Source of the DNA: Laccaria trichodermophora
Lineage: Eukaryota; Basidiomycota; Agaricomycetes; Agaricales; Hydnangiaceae
Assembly (NCBI GenBank): GCA_018417955.1
Contig: JACTVC010000031.1
Span: forward strand, 372,001 to 436,000
DNA length: 64,000 nt
Direction: 5' to 3'
Shown here: piece by piece, positions 35,175-46,516 of the stretch
How positions within the stretch are numbered: position 1 is the first letter of the stretch
Layout: each line of letters opens with the position of its first letter
The notes under the pieces: generated by a model
What the model saw: only the letters and a program-made list of their open reading frames with translations
Told to the model about the DNA's origin: nothing
The model's database searches: none
Translations under genes and position numbers: made by a program

Positions 35175-35647
35175 TGACATAGATGTAGGTGCGTTGGCGT
35201 TGTATTTTTTTCGAGAGAGGGGGAGACATGGAACATTTATGATATACTAGTGCAATATATTGGCGTGGCATGGCTTTGTGGGTAACCGTACTTGGGGGGG
35301 GGGGGTAGTAAGGGAGAAACAAATTTAATGCTTTCTGGCTCAATCCAGTTGGACGGGGACTTGAGACAAATCCGATCATTACGGAAGTACTTGTAGAGCC
35401 TGGACTCGCGCGGAAGGACACACCGACCTGCGTGACAAATCTGTAAACGGCCTCTTCGGAGAAGCTGGCTTTGTTCCTGGAAGAGTTGATTCCGACCTTT
35501 GTTACTTGTGCTGTGCACTGGAGCTTTGTAGTACTATAGCTATGCATGGGCGCCAAATACGACCTTAGTTGTAGATGGGGGATAAATAGCAGTGTACGTC
35601 TTTCCATTCCTTGCTCTCTCTCTCCTCAAAGCGAATCCACACCACCA
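35175..35647. other. Intergenic with a long G run
   Basis: Just downstream of the DNAJC3-like gene is an uninterrupted run of about 13 G at roughly 35294-35306. No gene is seen; the promoter of the 35648 gene should lie here. Confidence 0.4.
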
Positions 35648-36481
35648 ATGGCGCACCAAACACCTCTCAGAGCTTCCACCTTACCTCTGACGGCTCACCC
35701 TCAAGCCCCGCGAGACATCATTCGAGCTCAGATAGCGAGGTTTCCCTTTGCACCACTACACTCGGCTACTCCCATCTCCCCACCACCTTCCCTTGCGTCC
35801 ACTTCATCATATTCGGAGAGTCCCATTTCAACACCGCGTTCGGGGACTCTCAGCTCACCGCCACAGTCGGTGACTCCCACATCACCACCAAGGTTGAAGA
35901 CGCCCAGTTTACCCCCATCTTCAGCGTATAGCAGCAGTGGCGTCACCTCTTCCTCGCCCCAAGAAGCTTACCCTTCGATTGCGGATGTGTTAACACGCGG
36001 GGAGACGACGTCCTCCATCTCGACAATGGCGGATTCATTGCCTGACACCGATTACATAGCCCCGGCGATCTCCACCCCCACACCGAGATCAAAACGCCCT
36101 CCGAAGCCGAAAGTATCCACCGTATCGGTGTTCGCTGGGGCCTCTGGCGTTACTATCACAGGTGGGAGTATCATCACCTCAGGCCGGAGTATCATCCAGG
36201 GAAACGTACCTGAAGTCGAAGAGCCTGAGTATAGCGAGGATGAAGAAATGGAAGTGTCGAGTTTCAAAGGTGTTAATGGGATGAAGGGTACCGGAAGTGT
36301 GCGTATTGTTACCACTGGAGGGGATGTGATTTCAGGGCGTGGTGGTGCGTCATCGCCGAAGAGGCGGGGTACTGTCAACGTTCATGCGTTCACTGAGGCT
36401 CAAAATGTCCAGTTGGGGGGTGTTGAGATGCTGAATGCTAGTGAGGACGTGGTACTTGGATCATGGATGGTTTGTCGCTGA
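35648..36481 (+). CDS. Ser/Pro-rich hypothetical protein
   Basis: A single exon of 277 residues. The ATG at 35648 (MAHQTPLRAS) is preferred; the frame is open further upstream to an ATG at 35546, but the extra residues look like translated 5' UTR. The first 130 residues are Ser/Pro/Thr-rich and repetitive ([ST]P-rich, with SPP and TPxS units). The C-terminal half is different: it contains two motifs of the form GVTITGG and NVQLGG (VFAGASGVTITGGSIITSG; FTEAQNVQLGGVEM), an acidic patch (EEPEYSEDEEMEV) and a basic one (SPKRRG). The GVxIxGG pattern also appears at the N-terminus of many Agaricomycete NTPase/NLR proteins, an observation from memory rather than an alignment. Function unknown. Confidence 0.65.
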   Translation: MAHQTPLRASTLPLTAHPQAPRDIIRAQIARFPFAPLHSATPISPPPSLASTSSYSESPISTPRSGTLSSPPQSVTPTSPPRLKTPSLPPSSAYSSSGVTSSSPQEAYPSIADVLTRGETTSSISTMADSLPDTDYIAPAISTPTPRSKRPPKPKVSTVSVFAGASGVTITGGSIITSGRSIIQGNVPEVEEPEYSEDEEMEVSSFKGVNGMKGTGSVRIVTTGGDVISGRGGASSPKRRGTVNVHAFTEAQNVQLGGVEMLNASEDVVLGSWMVCR

Positions 36482-37291
36482 ACTGGCTCCGTTTGCCGTT
36501 TTGGCTGATAAATTATTGGCGCAGATCCCAGTGCACACCCATTGCGCAACGCACTGAGGTATACAGAAATGAATGACGAGACGGAAAGAAAAAACCTTGA
36601 GGGATGAGAGGAGAGGATGCTAGTGCCAATGGAAGGACCTTGGTTCAATCTTTAGATTTCAGACAGTCGTGATTGTTCGGTTAATTGTTCGCATGAGGGT
36701 AGTCAAGCAAAATGGCTACGTGGACGAAACTGTCAAGCGCGTCAAAAACCTGATAAGGACGCACTGGGTCAGAATTGGTAAAGTTAAAAGAAGAAAACCC
36801 AAAGAAAACCTGTGCAAGAAGTTTCAGTCAGAGAAAAATGATGGAAATATGGAAACTACTGGGACATGCCAATCCTGTGCAAGATTTCGTCAGTTTATGG
36901 CAGGGTATGGATATTGACGCACACAGCGGGGTGGGGGCAAAATTAAAGTTATGTACGCAACGATGCGCCAGATAAAGCCAAGCTGGTAACGACGTGACTT
37001 TGTCACGCTTGGACTTTTACAACCAAACCACCGACAGATGGCAGTCGCGACTTGACAAACGCAGTTACCGTCAAGCTGCACAGGTGAGTGACGGCGAACT
37101 TTTGTTCTTCGCTGCTAACAACAATACTAGTCGAAAAAGCTACCGTAGCTTGACCTTCGCGTGCCTCATGCAGGGCTAATTGTTTCGTTGCTCGATCGTT
37201 GCTAGCCCCCTCAATTGTTTGCAACTATGTATAAAGGCATGGATTCCATTTTTCAGGCGACGCACACCAACACCTCTCCGACGTTTGAAAC
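36482..37291. other. Intergenic; no gene seen
   Basis: No coding pattern is supported. The segment carries the 3' UTR of the gene to the left and the promoter of the LRR-like gene; an ATAAA motif occurs about 60 bases before its ATG. Confidence 0.4.
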
Positions 37292-38805
37292 ATGGACCAC
37301 AATATCTTTTACCCACTGGCTCTCCAATGTAACGCAGAATCAGATTTCCTTCACGGCGAGTTAATCAACCACCTATACTCTTGGTTTTCATCTTTTCTGG
37401 CACACACACACCCGTATACACAAGGGACGCCCTCTTTTGCAGAGCTCGAGGGTCCTTTCCATCATTCGATCTCCCGAAAACCCACCTCCCGACCCATTTC
37501 CCCGCCCACTGCCTCCAATCTGGTGGATCATCCAGAAGCCCATCCATTCGAGAAGATTTCAAATGTCACTGGATTTGATCTGCAACGGTCGACCATAGTC
37601 CTCGGCCTTTACAGAGACGAGTGCATACTTGAGGATGATGACATTGCAACCCATCTTTACCAAACGGCAGCGTCCCGATTGGACTCCATCAACTGGCTGT
37701 TCCAGGCGAGACCGGAATACCCAAGTGCGGTTCGAAAAGTCCACATTCGCGATCCTCATCCTCCGAACCATGATTCCATATGTTTCGCAACGCAAAGGGC
37801 GTTGCCCGAACTCTTGATGAGACTGGGCAACCTCACAACGCTTCGTTTGGAAGACGTCAACTGGGACACCTTCAGCAGATGCAAGACGGGGATTTCTCAA
37901 GTCCTTTTCACAGTTGTTAGGTCCAACTCCCTCACCACTCTTTGTCTCCAACATGCCGAGATTCCCGTCACCCTCTTCGACCATTGCCGTCAACTGAAAC
38001 ACCTCGAACTTGACTCTGTTGACGTCTTCCTCCCTCCCAATATGCCTCCCCCCCTCCAAAATCCAGACGCGATTCGAGACGTAACCACTCTCGAGTCCCT
38101 CATTTTCGTCAATTCCACCGAAGCGACCCAGACCATCATCGATCATTGTGGCCGTTCTCTCGACTTAAGGTGTTTAACCACCCTGGGCATAGATTTTGGT
38201 TGCGAAACGGGGCTAGAACTGGGCTGGCTGCTCATGAACCGCAACGCCAGTTCAATTCAACACTTCATTCTCAGAAGGGAACCTATGGATCTCAATGACC
38301 AGAACAGTACGTTTTCACCCTTTCCCTTCATTCTCGATGCTGATTTCCTCTCCCAGAAATCATCCACCGTATTCCCACCGCTTTCACTCTGGAAATTCTC
38401 CCACATTTACAGACACTCGAGATTGGCGATACATACGATGCTGAGACGTCCCAAGTTCTTCTCAGGATCTACGATTTGTTGTCTCGCGTACCCGATCACA
38501 ACTACATCCAGACAGTGCGCCTCGCCTTGATGGATTTACCATTCGGCAACGTCCAAGAATTTTTCAGTTGTTCGGAGCTTCCCTTGAATATGTTGGACAC
38601 GCTGCTTGCGGGATCAAAGTACCCCTTCTTGCAAGACCTGGCTTTTTACGCAGCACTCAACGACCAAGTTGATATGTCGAGTGAGGATTATGTGGCGATC
38701 GAGGAACGCCTGGCGCATTGTCTGACCGAGGTTTGGATTTCTGGGAAGAGGCCGGTAATATCATTTGGCACACACGAACAGGGCTATCCCGATTGGCGCT
38801 GGTAG
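37292..38805 (+). CDS. LRR-like (F-box/LRR type) protein
   Basis: Two exons (37292-38306 and 38357-38805) with a 50-bp intron encode 487 residues. From about residue 190 the sequence has irregular leucine-rich repeats (LGNLTTLRLEDVNW, SLTTLCLQHAEIPVTLF, LKHLELDSVDVFLP, LESLIFVNSTEATQ, LTTLGIDFGCETGLELGWLL, LQTLEIGDTYDAETSQ). This is the layout of the abundant Agaricomycete F-box-type LRR proteins, which act as substrate receptors in SCF ubiquitin ligases, but I cannot identify an F-box at the N-terminus, so the partner and role are open. No signal peptide or membrane segment is seen. The exon-2 frame is longer than the alternative unspliced ending and keeps the repeat pattern, which supports the intron. 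Confidence 0.7.
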
Positions 38806-39512
38806 TCATTGCATACCCTCATGTACATTATTTATTTGCGCGCCATACGTCGTAGATTATCCGACTAGTGATATAAAAGGATTGGCGTGTACCCATACAA
38901 TTAGGCTAAGGTCCGCAGTTTGGAATGGAAGGCATTTGGAACTTGGAAGCAACATCCTCTCGCTGTAATGGGCCCAGCCCTATCCGACTAATCGATGATC
39001 GATCGCGATCCCAAATTTACACACGATCAAAATTGTTTGAAGCCGTCCCGACGCACACCGATCAAACACCGATTACGGGGAATATTCCTCAGCTTCAATG
39101 TCGATCTCCTCTATGCAGTTAGGAAAACCCCGAATTACATCCACTGAGCGCTTCAAGTTCCCCCCCAACATCGTGACCTTTGTCTACACACAACTCCTCT
39201 TCTAACCTGACGCCGTGTTGTATTTTCATCACCATGATAGCGCCAGTCACATCTCATGTACTCAACACGAAAAGCTTCTTTCTCGCCAAAACAAACCCCT
39301 GGAATCGTCCCAGCCATTGTCAACCCTCAAGGGTTGAAGAAAGGTTCTTTCCGAGCATAACTCTCCAACTTTGTATTGTCTCCTCCCTCCCATTGGAAAT
39401 ATGCACATCTAAGACGGGCGGAGTCATCTACTCGTACTTCCAAACTCGAGCTCCTCGAGATATCGTGGTTGCCAGACTGGAGCCTACGTGTCATCTGTAT
39501 TTTTCAAAAAAT
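38806..39512. other. Intergenic between convergent genes; no gene seen
   Basis: This lies between the ends of the LRR-like gene (plus) and the zinc-finger gene (minus). A plus-strand open frame at 39180-39560 overlaps the zinc-finger exon and has no recognisable features. Confidence 0.4.
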
Positions 39513-40090
39513 TTATGTAGTGATATTCTTGGTTTTGCAAACTTTGAGATGACGGTTTAGGGAGGATTTGGTTGAGAACGTGGCGTCGCAGCCTTCGCAA
39601 CGATGATTTTTCACCCCGTAATGGGAATTCATATGATCTATACAATGGTTGATTTGTGAGCGATGATAACGAGAAAAGATAGAGAATTCAACTCTGTAGG
39701 TTGTGCTTTTTCGTGAAGTTGCTTGGACACACGCTGCAGGCAAATGTAGTAGTAGTGTTTGTCCTGCGCTTAGTTGAAGCGGCGATCTGTCCTGGTGACG
39801 CTACGACTGGTCGTGGGACTTGCTCCGTCTCCATAGACTGCGGGCTGGGTATGAAAGAGTCGAGCTGAGGAGACGACAGCCCTTCCAGTGGAGCACAACT
39901 AGATTCAGCGGTGTCGGGCCTCCCTGGAAATATTTACGTTCAGTTGCGTAGATGATTCAACGCGTAGGGTACCACCTGTTAATCGGGCTCCGGAGAGGAC
40001 GAGATTTGTGGAGTGGAGTGGACACGACTCCGACGGGGAGAGACACCAGATGCAGAGAGCTGGGAGGAGATCATTTCTATGAGTATCCAT
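39513..40090 (-). CDS. C2H2 zinc-finger protein
   Basis: Three exons on the minus strand (40090-39976, 39923-39693, 39637-39513) encode 156 residues; introns are 52 and 55 bp. The C-terminus holds two fingers: CSVCPSNFTKKHNLQNHMNSH (C101, C104, H117, H121) and CEGCDATFSTKSSLNRHLKVC (C129, C132, H145, C149, the last ligand being Cys). Intron 2 interrupts finger 1 exactly before its first His, and splicing restores it, which strongly supports the model. The linker between the fingers is YGVKNHR rather than the canonical TGEKP. The N-terminal 100 residues are Ser/Pro-rich. It is probably a DNA-binding regulator. The ATG at 40090 is the first in frame, but a possible acceptor at about 40116 leaves room for an upstream exon. 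Confidence 0.75.
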
Positions 40091-43000
40091 AGCGTTCGGC
40101 TTGGGGAAAGGCACAGCTGGAGAAAAATGAGAGGTCAGTGTTTTATCATAAGCTTTTATTTCTGGAAGAATTGCTGACCTGCTCGAGCAAACCCTTGTCC
40201 CTGAATGCTCTTATAATTCCTTTATCTCCGGTTAAGATGTTCTCAGATTTAAGCGCTATGTACTGCAACCTGAGTTGTCAGATCTCAGCAACCACGTTTC
40301 AAGGGTTGCCGGGAGCGCTCGAGTCTGAAGGTACCTAAGTGAGTGAAAGTTCAAAGAAGAGGGAAAAGAGAGCTTACTATCATTGGGTTTCAACACTTGC
40401 CAATGCCTATTTGGTTTCCTAGGCAAGTCGAATTTCTGTAATGTGTTTCAGAGTCCAGGCCTTGAAACGAAACACCCTCACATCTTCGGATCTGCCTCTA
40501 TCATCGTATTATCGTGGTGTGTGACCGAAGCGCTTCTGAACTACGGGGACCTTATTCATAATGAAGTTCGCGAAGATATGTCCTATCCGTTGGCCGCGTT
40601 TCATGTACCCTCGATAACCAGGGTAACCCTCGGGTGTCCAACTCGCGCAGCAGCGATGTATCAGCCTTTGCCCGTTGTGGGTCAGCTGCTGATCGTCAAG
40701 GCGCGAGCGCGGGACGCCCAAGAATTTCAATTCGCTTCTCCCGAATCCCCTATAGCTAAATGAGGATCCAATCGCACGGATCCCAGGAATGACACCCACA
40801 TTTCGTAATATTTATCTCCCAACAAATTGATCCCTAAGAAATGTCATTGGTTTCCGTTACCGTGGAATCCAAGCACACTCCCTGAAGAGAAAAACCCACC
40901 TGTTTCGTAATTCAGCCTTGAACTGCCCAGATTTAGACCACTTCCACTTTAGCACCGTCATCACTGCCGTCGCATCGTTTGGATCAAGGTTCAACGCTAA
41001 CGATTCCAATCGAGTGTACAACAGAAGACACGCGACTCGCCGACATAATTCGCACCGCTCATCTCCGATGTCAGAAAAATAAAGAAAGAAAAGCAGACAT
41101 GTGCGTACCACCTGCCGCATTGCGGCATGTGGCCTTAACTCCGATTTTGGGGTGACGGCTTGGCAGCCGTAGATAGAGCCTTTGTCTTGTTCAGGCGTGC
41201 TCTGTCCCAAGGAACATTGTAAGCGGCGAAAGTTGTGACCTTCAAGTTCAGCACATTACCTCTGCGACCAGGCAAAATACGTCCTTCGTGAGAGACCGCC
41301 TGCAAGGTGACTCGTTGCTGAGTGTGTCAAAAGGGGTATCATCCCAAAAGTTAAATATTTGACGTAGTTGGATAGGGTGCATCGCCATCCGGGTGGCGAC
41401 TGCAGGCGCCTGACCTATGGGGAGAGTTATGATCAGAAGACGGAGCCAGATTTCCAGATAAAGACTTCAATGCTGTAATATTCTGCATTAAGTGGTCCTC
41501 AAGCGGGACCGTCATTCTTGTAGATGAAAAGCGGAGGGGTGTGTCCGAAAGCTAGATTGAAGTAGTTGGTCAGGGTGAGGGTACATGTCGGCGCGCCATT
41601 CGAGTGGCGAATGTACGCGCCAAACCTATGGGGAGAGTACTTACAATCAAAGACGTCTGATGTCCAGATACAAGGACCACGTTATCTGATGTAGTATTCG
41701 GCATCGAGAAGTTGTGAAGGACTCTTGTCTATTGAATTTTGAGGCGTGGGTTGTCTGATTGTCAGATATTGAGTCTATCCTGAGGTAGAGGGTGATAACT
41801 TCTCGTTTTGCGTTTTGCAGGACTGATATGAGACTAGGAGATAAGGTTTAGCGTTGTTGGCGATAGAGTGAGAGAAGATCAAGAGAATAGTGATCGATGA
41901 TCATGGTTCAACTACAGCACGGAGTCGTAGCAAGATAGATAATCCGTTCATGATTCTGCAATGAGAGGCGAACGTGTACTTTCCGGCAGTTTATGTTTCC
42001 AACAACAACGTCAAGAAACCCTAGTGTTGGCAATTGAATATTGAATCTTGAATCTTGATTGACAATGTCAATACTGTATTGATACTGCCAGCTGTCATTC
42101 AAATTTCCAACTCCGTCGCGTTCTCCCCCATCACGCAACAGGCATTTGCCCATGAACAGCTTCCACGCGCCACCGCAGAAAATATCGTCCTATCTACCAC
42201 ACCTTTGGGGACGCTTGGAGTGACTCTCCAAATGCTTTCAGAATTTCAAGCCAATCGCAAGATATGAAGGCGCTGATTGACCCGATGATGGTTTCGTTGG
42301 CACACGACAGCCTCTAATCTGAACAGGGAAGGGTATCCCTGCGGATTTTTTTTGAGTTCTGGCGAGGTGTAAGTAGGATTAAATGAGTTTGCTTTATATT
42401 GTGCTAAATGAAGAGGGTTACAGGGAAGATGTCCGCGCACATCACTAACCATTTGCTGGACGGTGGACACAGGCTTACAGTTTTGGTGAAGTGGAGCCCA
42501 AGTAAGAGTTTTTCTCTTGCACTTATTGGTGTTGTGGCCTTATTATGGTTCATGTAGCTTCGCACGCCGGATGACTCTGCTGAAGGGTCGTTGTGAAGCG
42601 GTCCCTCAGCTGTCCTCGTTCCTTTCCCAATCAACTTATCATGCCTACTAGGCCTTTTTCTGACTGTCGCAAGGTAATGGGGACTCCGAGAGGGGCCGTG
42701 GGTCGTTGCTCTCATATCTCGCAGCATCGAGGCTACCTAATTCTAGGGTATGTTTCACACAATTCGACTTTCGATGTCACCACGTACGATGGGCCAAGTG
42801 AGGCAGAAGCTTCATGTTCGCTATCAGGGGGTGTGCTTTTGCTCCCACCGGAATCTCTGATCAAGTGGCGGTCGATCTGGGAGCGGGATCATTATGCATT
42901 TTGAAGCACCAAGCTAAATCGAATAATCGCCAACGAATTTCCGGATCTCTAACTATTGCCCTCCCGAACCGACTCCGCCCCGTGAACTCTGACACTCTAT

Positions 43001-46000
43001 CAGTATGCTCAACGACGGCAGCGAACTATATATACAGGGGTATTTGATTCCGGTGAGCTCTCTCACAAATTATCCAAGTTGAACCTGATCTTACGATGCT
43101 AAAGGACTCCGTATCATGGGATTTACTCTACTTTTGCTGGCCTTTGGAAGCTTCGCTTCTTAGCGCGGCTGATGTCGTTGACGCAAACTCTGGTAGGCTT
43201 TCCTTGATCTTTTGAGGTCTAGATACCTGAATACATGAAGGTTGATGGCCATGGGACCCTATGTTGCAGAAGCTAATCTGAAAGATCTCACAGGATTTGG
43301 TAAGAAACTCGCTTGGAAGGCCGTGAGACAGGATGTGGCTATTCAACGTCAAGTCAGAGGGTTGTGTAAGTGAATTTTCATATCTCTTTGCTTTCTGCGT
43401 ATCTAAGAGGGTTCTCTTTTTAGCTACGCCGCGGAATGCACATCCTCCTCGCCGATCAGCAAGCTCCCTGTGGGGTAACCATCCGCCAAGCATTCTTCAT
43501 TGCCCCCTGCTCGCGCACCTTCCACTAGAAATGCATCAGGCCCCTCCTCGAATCGCGCCTGTCCCCTATGTAGGACATTCGCGGATTTGGATGAGGACGT
43601 GGAGGTGGAACATGCCGATATGGAGATTGACGTTGAGTCGCCTGTGGGTTCGGACAAGCATGCTCATGTGGGTGATGAGGACTCATATGGGTGTGAGAGT
43701 CGTCATGGATGGGGAGGACATCGGCGGAAAGCCCCAAACCTAGCAAGTTGGCTACGAGGTTTGAGCTGAGCTTTTTTTCGTACTTGTGTACTGGTTAAGG
43801 GGCAGGTTGGCATTTGGACGGTGCTTCGTGAACTCCGTGTAGGTCTCCATCTCGGTCTCCTCTACGGCATTCTCACCCCATGGCAGCCAGGCTATCGACG
43901 TCCTTGCATGGGACGGGTAAACTGGCCAATGTCACGAACTTCCAGGAGCGACCCTACAGGCCACTTTTCACGCTGTTAAACAGGAGACAGGCCGGGATAA
44001 CGGTTGGCGGGAGGGTAGGAGATTGTACTGCTGACTTGGACCATGCTATTGACATAGAACCCACAGGTGGAAAATGGCTGTATTCTTGCGATGCGGGTGG
44101 ATTCTGGAGTCCACCAAGCGAGCGTAAACCCGAGTTCAGAAATCATGAGGTGCATGCACCTCTTTGGGAATCCGAACATCACACCATATTTCAGAGGCCA
44201 TAAGTCTCAGATCTCAATGCAATGGGCTTTTATCTTGTCAAACCGGCCTTTGGGAAATATATTGTCGGCTTCCGTGCACATCACTCAAATCTGAACTGAC
44301 TGCTCAGCGGTTTTTGTATAGGCTCCTTCGCTCCACAGATGCATCCAAGATCTACATATTAGGGACTCTGAAGCTTCCCACACCTGGCAGCAACTGGCAG
44401 CGGCAATGTCCAAAATCCTGTAGCCTGCACATAGGAGGCATTCAAGGGGTGGGTTCAAGGGGTGGTTAGTACGTCAACAGCCAAGATTGCCCCATCAGGT
44501 CAGGATCGAGATGAGTTGTGAGCGTGGGGGTGAGATTATATCTTGACCAATTTGTATAGGAACGGAATTGGCGATTACTGTGACGGGGTTATTCTTCGCT
44601 GCTTGGGGCTTGGGACAAAAAAAGCCCGCCTTGCCTGAGCAAATCATGCAACCTTTTCCGCGCTGACCCCAAAAAAGGTTTACATGCCTCAGCATGCCTC
44701 CCAGGTCATCATCTTTTTGTCTTGTTGCTGAAACAACCATATCGTCTTTTTCGGTCGAACTCGACGTCTATGTAGCTGTTGCGGGCCTTACGGTGGTGAC
44801 CTCATCGCGCCCGTCGTTTCCCCAGTCTTTTCCGCCTTTCGCCGATCCTTTGACCAATTCTTCTTCTTTCAGACGCCCATTAGGTTATTTAAAACGGCCA
44901 GGTTGCTCTCAGAAACAATACTTTGAACAACAATTGGCCTGAAGGAGATATATTAATTTGACGGACCTGGGAAGACTACCTTGACACCGTCTTTTGTTTT
45001 GTTTTTTGCTTAACAACCTTCAACAAAATCGGGCAAATCGAGCACATCTTCGACATCTTGAGGTGCAACTGGAGAGTCTGGCGCTTTTCACAAGATTTGG
45101 ATCTCGGGCAGGGTCATAAACGCGTCGCCAGCAAGGTTCGTTAATCCCCGTTGCTGACTATTTGTAGTTTGAGTTTAGCGCGTAGTTAAGCGGTGCGAGA
45201 ATACGAAAAAGGTATGGTTGGTAGGGTTGTCCTCGTTGCTGTGAATGGCTTCTCCCTCAGGGTCTTGACGTTAATTTTCTCAGATACCGCAAGATTTGTT
45301 CTTCGGTCTCTGTGGAGCCCGCCCTTGTTCCTACCCTTGAAACAAGATACAGCCTTTTTCAAAAAAAAAAAATAGGATGTCAAAAGATAAAATTGAACGC
45401 TGACCAGCCTCTATCTCCCTTGGGTAGAAATTTATCGAGATCTACAAAACGCGGCGCGTGGGCGCCAATCGTTAAGCAATCGATGTGACCGCGTTTGAGT
45501 CTGTAGACTAACGTCAGGTGTTGGCCGACCATCCGATGTAAACCTCTGCTCAACGCTGCGTCAAGTGTGAACCTCGCAACGATGGCCCAGGTGGTTTTGC
45601 TCTCCAGGGTTATTCCTTGTGAGGATGTAGCCCTCAGGTGTGCGTGTTCAAGCCAACTGATCCTTACTCAGGGCATCCAATTGCTACCCAACTTCAGATT
45701 TTGAAAAGGTGGTCCAGGATCGGCGCCGCTAGCTGGAAATTTAACTCGCGCTTGGTGAGTTGACCTTGGCGGGCATGGAGGAACAACGGCAAGTATTGTG
45801 GTCTCTGCACTGATTGAGGTTTTGTCAATAACCCAAGCAATTCTTTTCAACAACTTCAAAGTTACAAGACCCGTTGTTCTTCAGGCCGCAGAGTAGTAGC
45901 AAGAAATTGAGTAAAAACCCTAGGCAGGAAGGCCTTGAATGGCATAAATGCTTGAGTTGAGTGACTCCTTAAGACTTTCTCTTAGAGGTGCGCAAGGAGG

Positions 46001-46516
46001 GAGATGGAAAGGGTATATTGTTCAACAGGTAAAGACGTCAGACGGTCGGACAATCGATTATGGAATCTCGCGTCACAGGCTTGGTGGATGAGTGGCTATT
46101 TTTTTTCTTTCGCTGTCGTTTCATTTTTCCATTATGTCAGGCTATGACGGAACATGGCAATAAAAAATTGACTGTTTTATATAGACATGCTGTCTATGGG
46201 TGTGATAACGTTCCTTCCGTGATTGAGTGATTAATATTAAATGTAGTGAATGTTGGCTACTAATTATAGGAAGAAGTAGGAGAGTGAAAGTCACTTTTGA
46301 TTGTTTGCAATCCCGAAATCAATCACAGTGAACTGGTGTATCATTCTAAGTAAAGGGAAGGATGTCAGATGGGAATTGAATGCTGAGATAAATGCTACCC
46401 ACTTGACGAATAAACGTGAGCATATGGCAAGTAATATAGCCCTTTGCAAAGCCAGCCCCAGCATACACAAAAAGGTATTCCCACTTCTGCTTGAATGCCG
46501 CGTACTCATGAACATC
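40091..46516. other. 6.4-kb gene-poor stretch
   Basis: No gene can be supported. A minus-strand frame at 40857-41210 contains a coding-like run (LESLALNLDPNDATAVMTVL) that may be an exon of a lost gene. Short frames elsewhere (43500-43769, 44694-44942) lack domains. A diverged duplication at about 41363-41710 is listed separately. A run of 12 A occurs near 45362-45373. Confidence 0.4.
41363..41715. repeat. Diverged tandem duplication (~210-bp period) with conserved hairpin
   Basis: Two units share GTAGTTGG, GGGTG, then a small hairpin CGCCATNCGNGTGGCG (41383-41398 and about 41594-41609), then GCGCC, ACCTATGGGGAGAGT (ending at 41426 and 41638), and a later GTA.TATTC.GCAT block. The second half is less conserved. 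On the minus strand CTCTCCCCATAG|GT resembles a splice acceptor in both units, so these may be duplicated exons of a dead gene rather than an RNA. No function is proposed. Confidence 0.5.

Noticed and set aside
40857..41210. 117-codon minus-strand frame as a complete gene
   Set aside because: It contains a coding-like stretch, but there is no ATG-led start or family match, so it is mentioned only as a possible relic.
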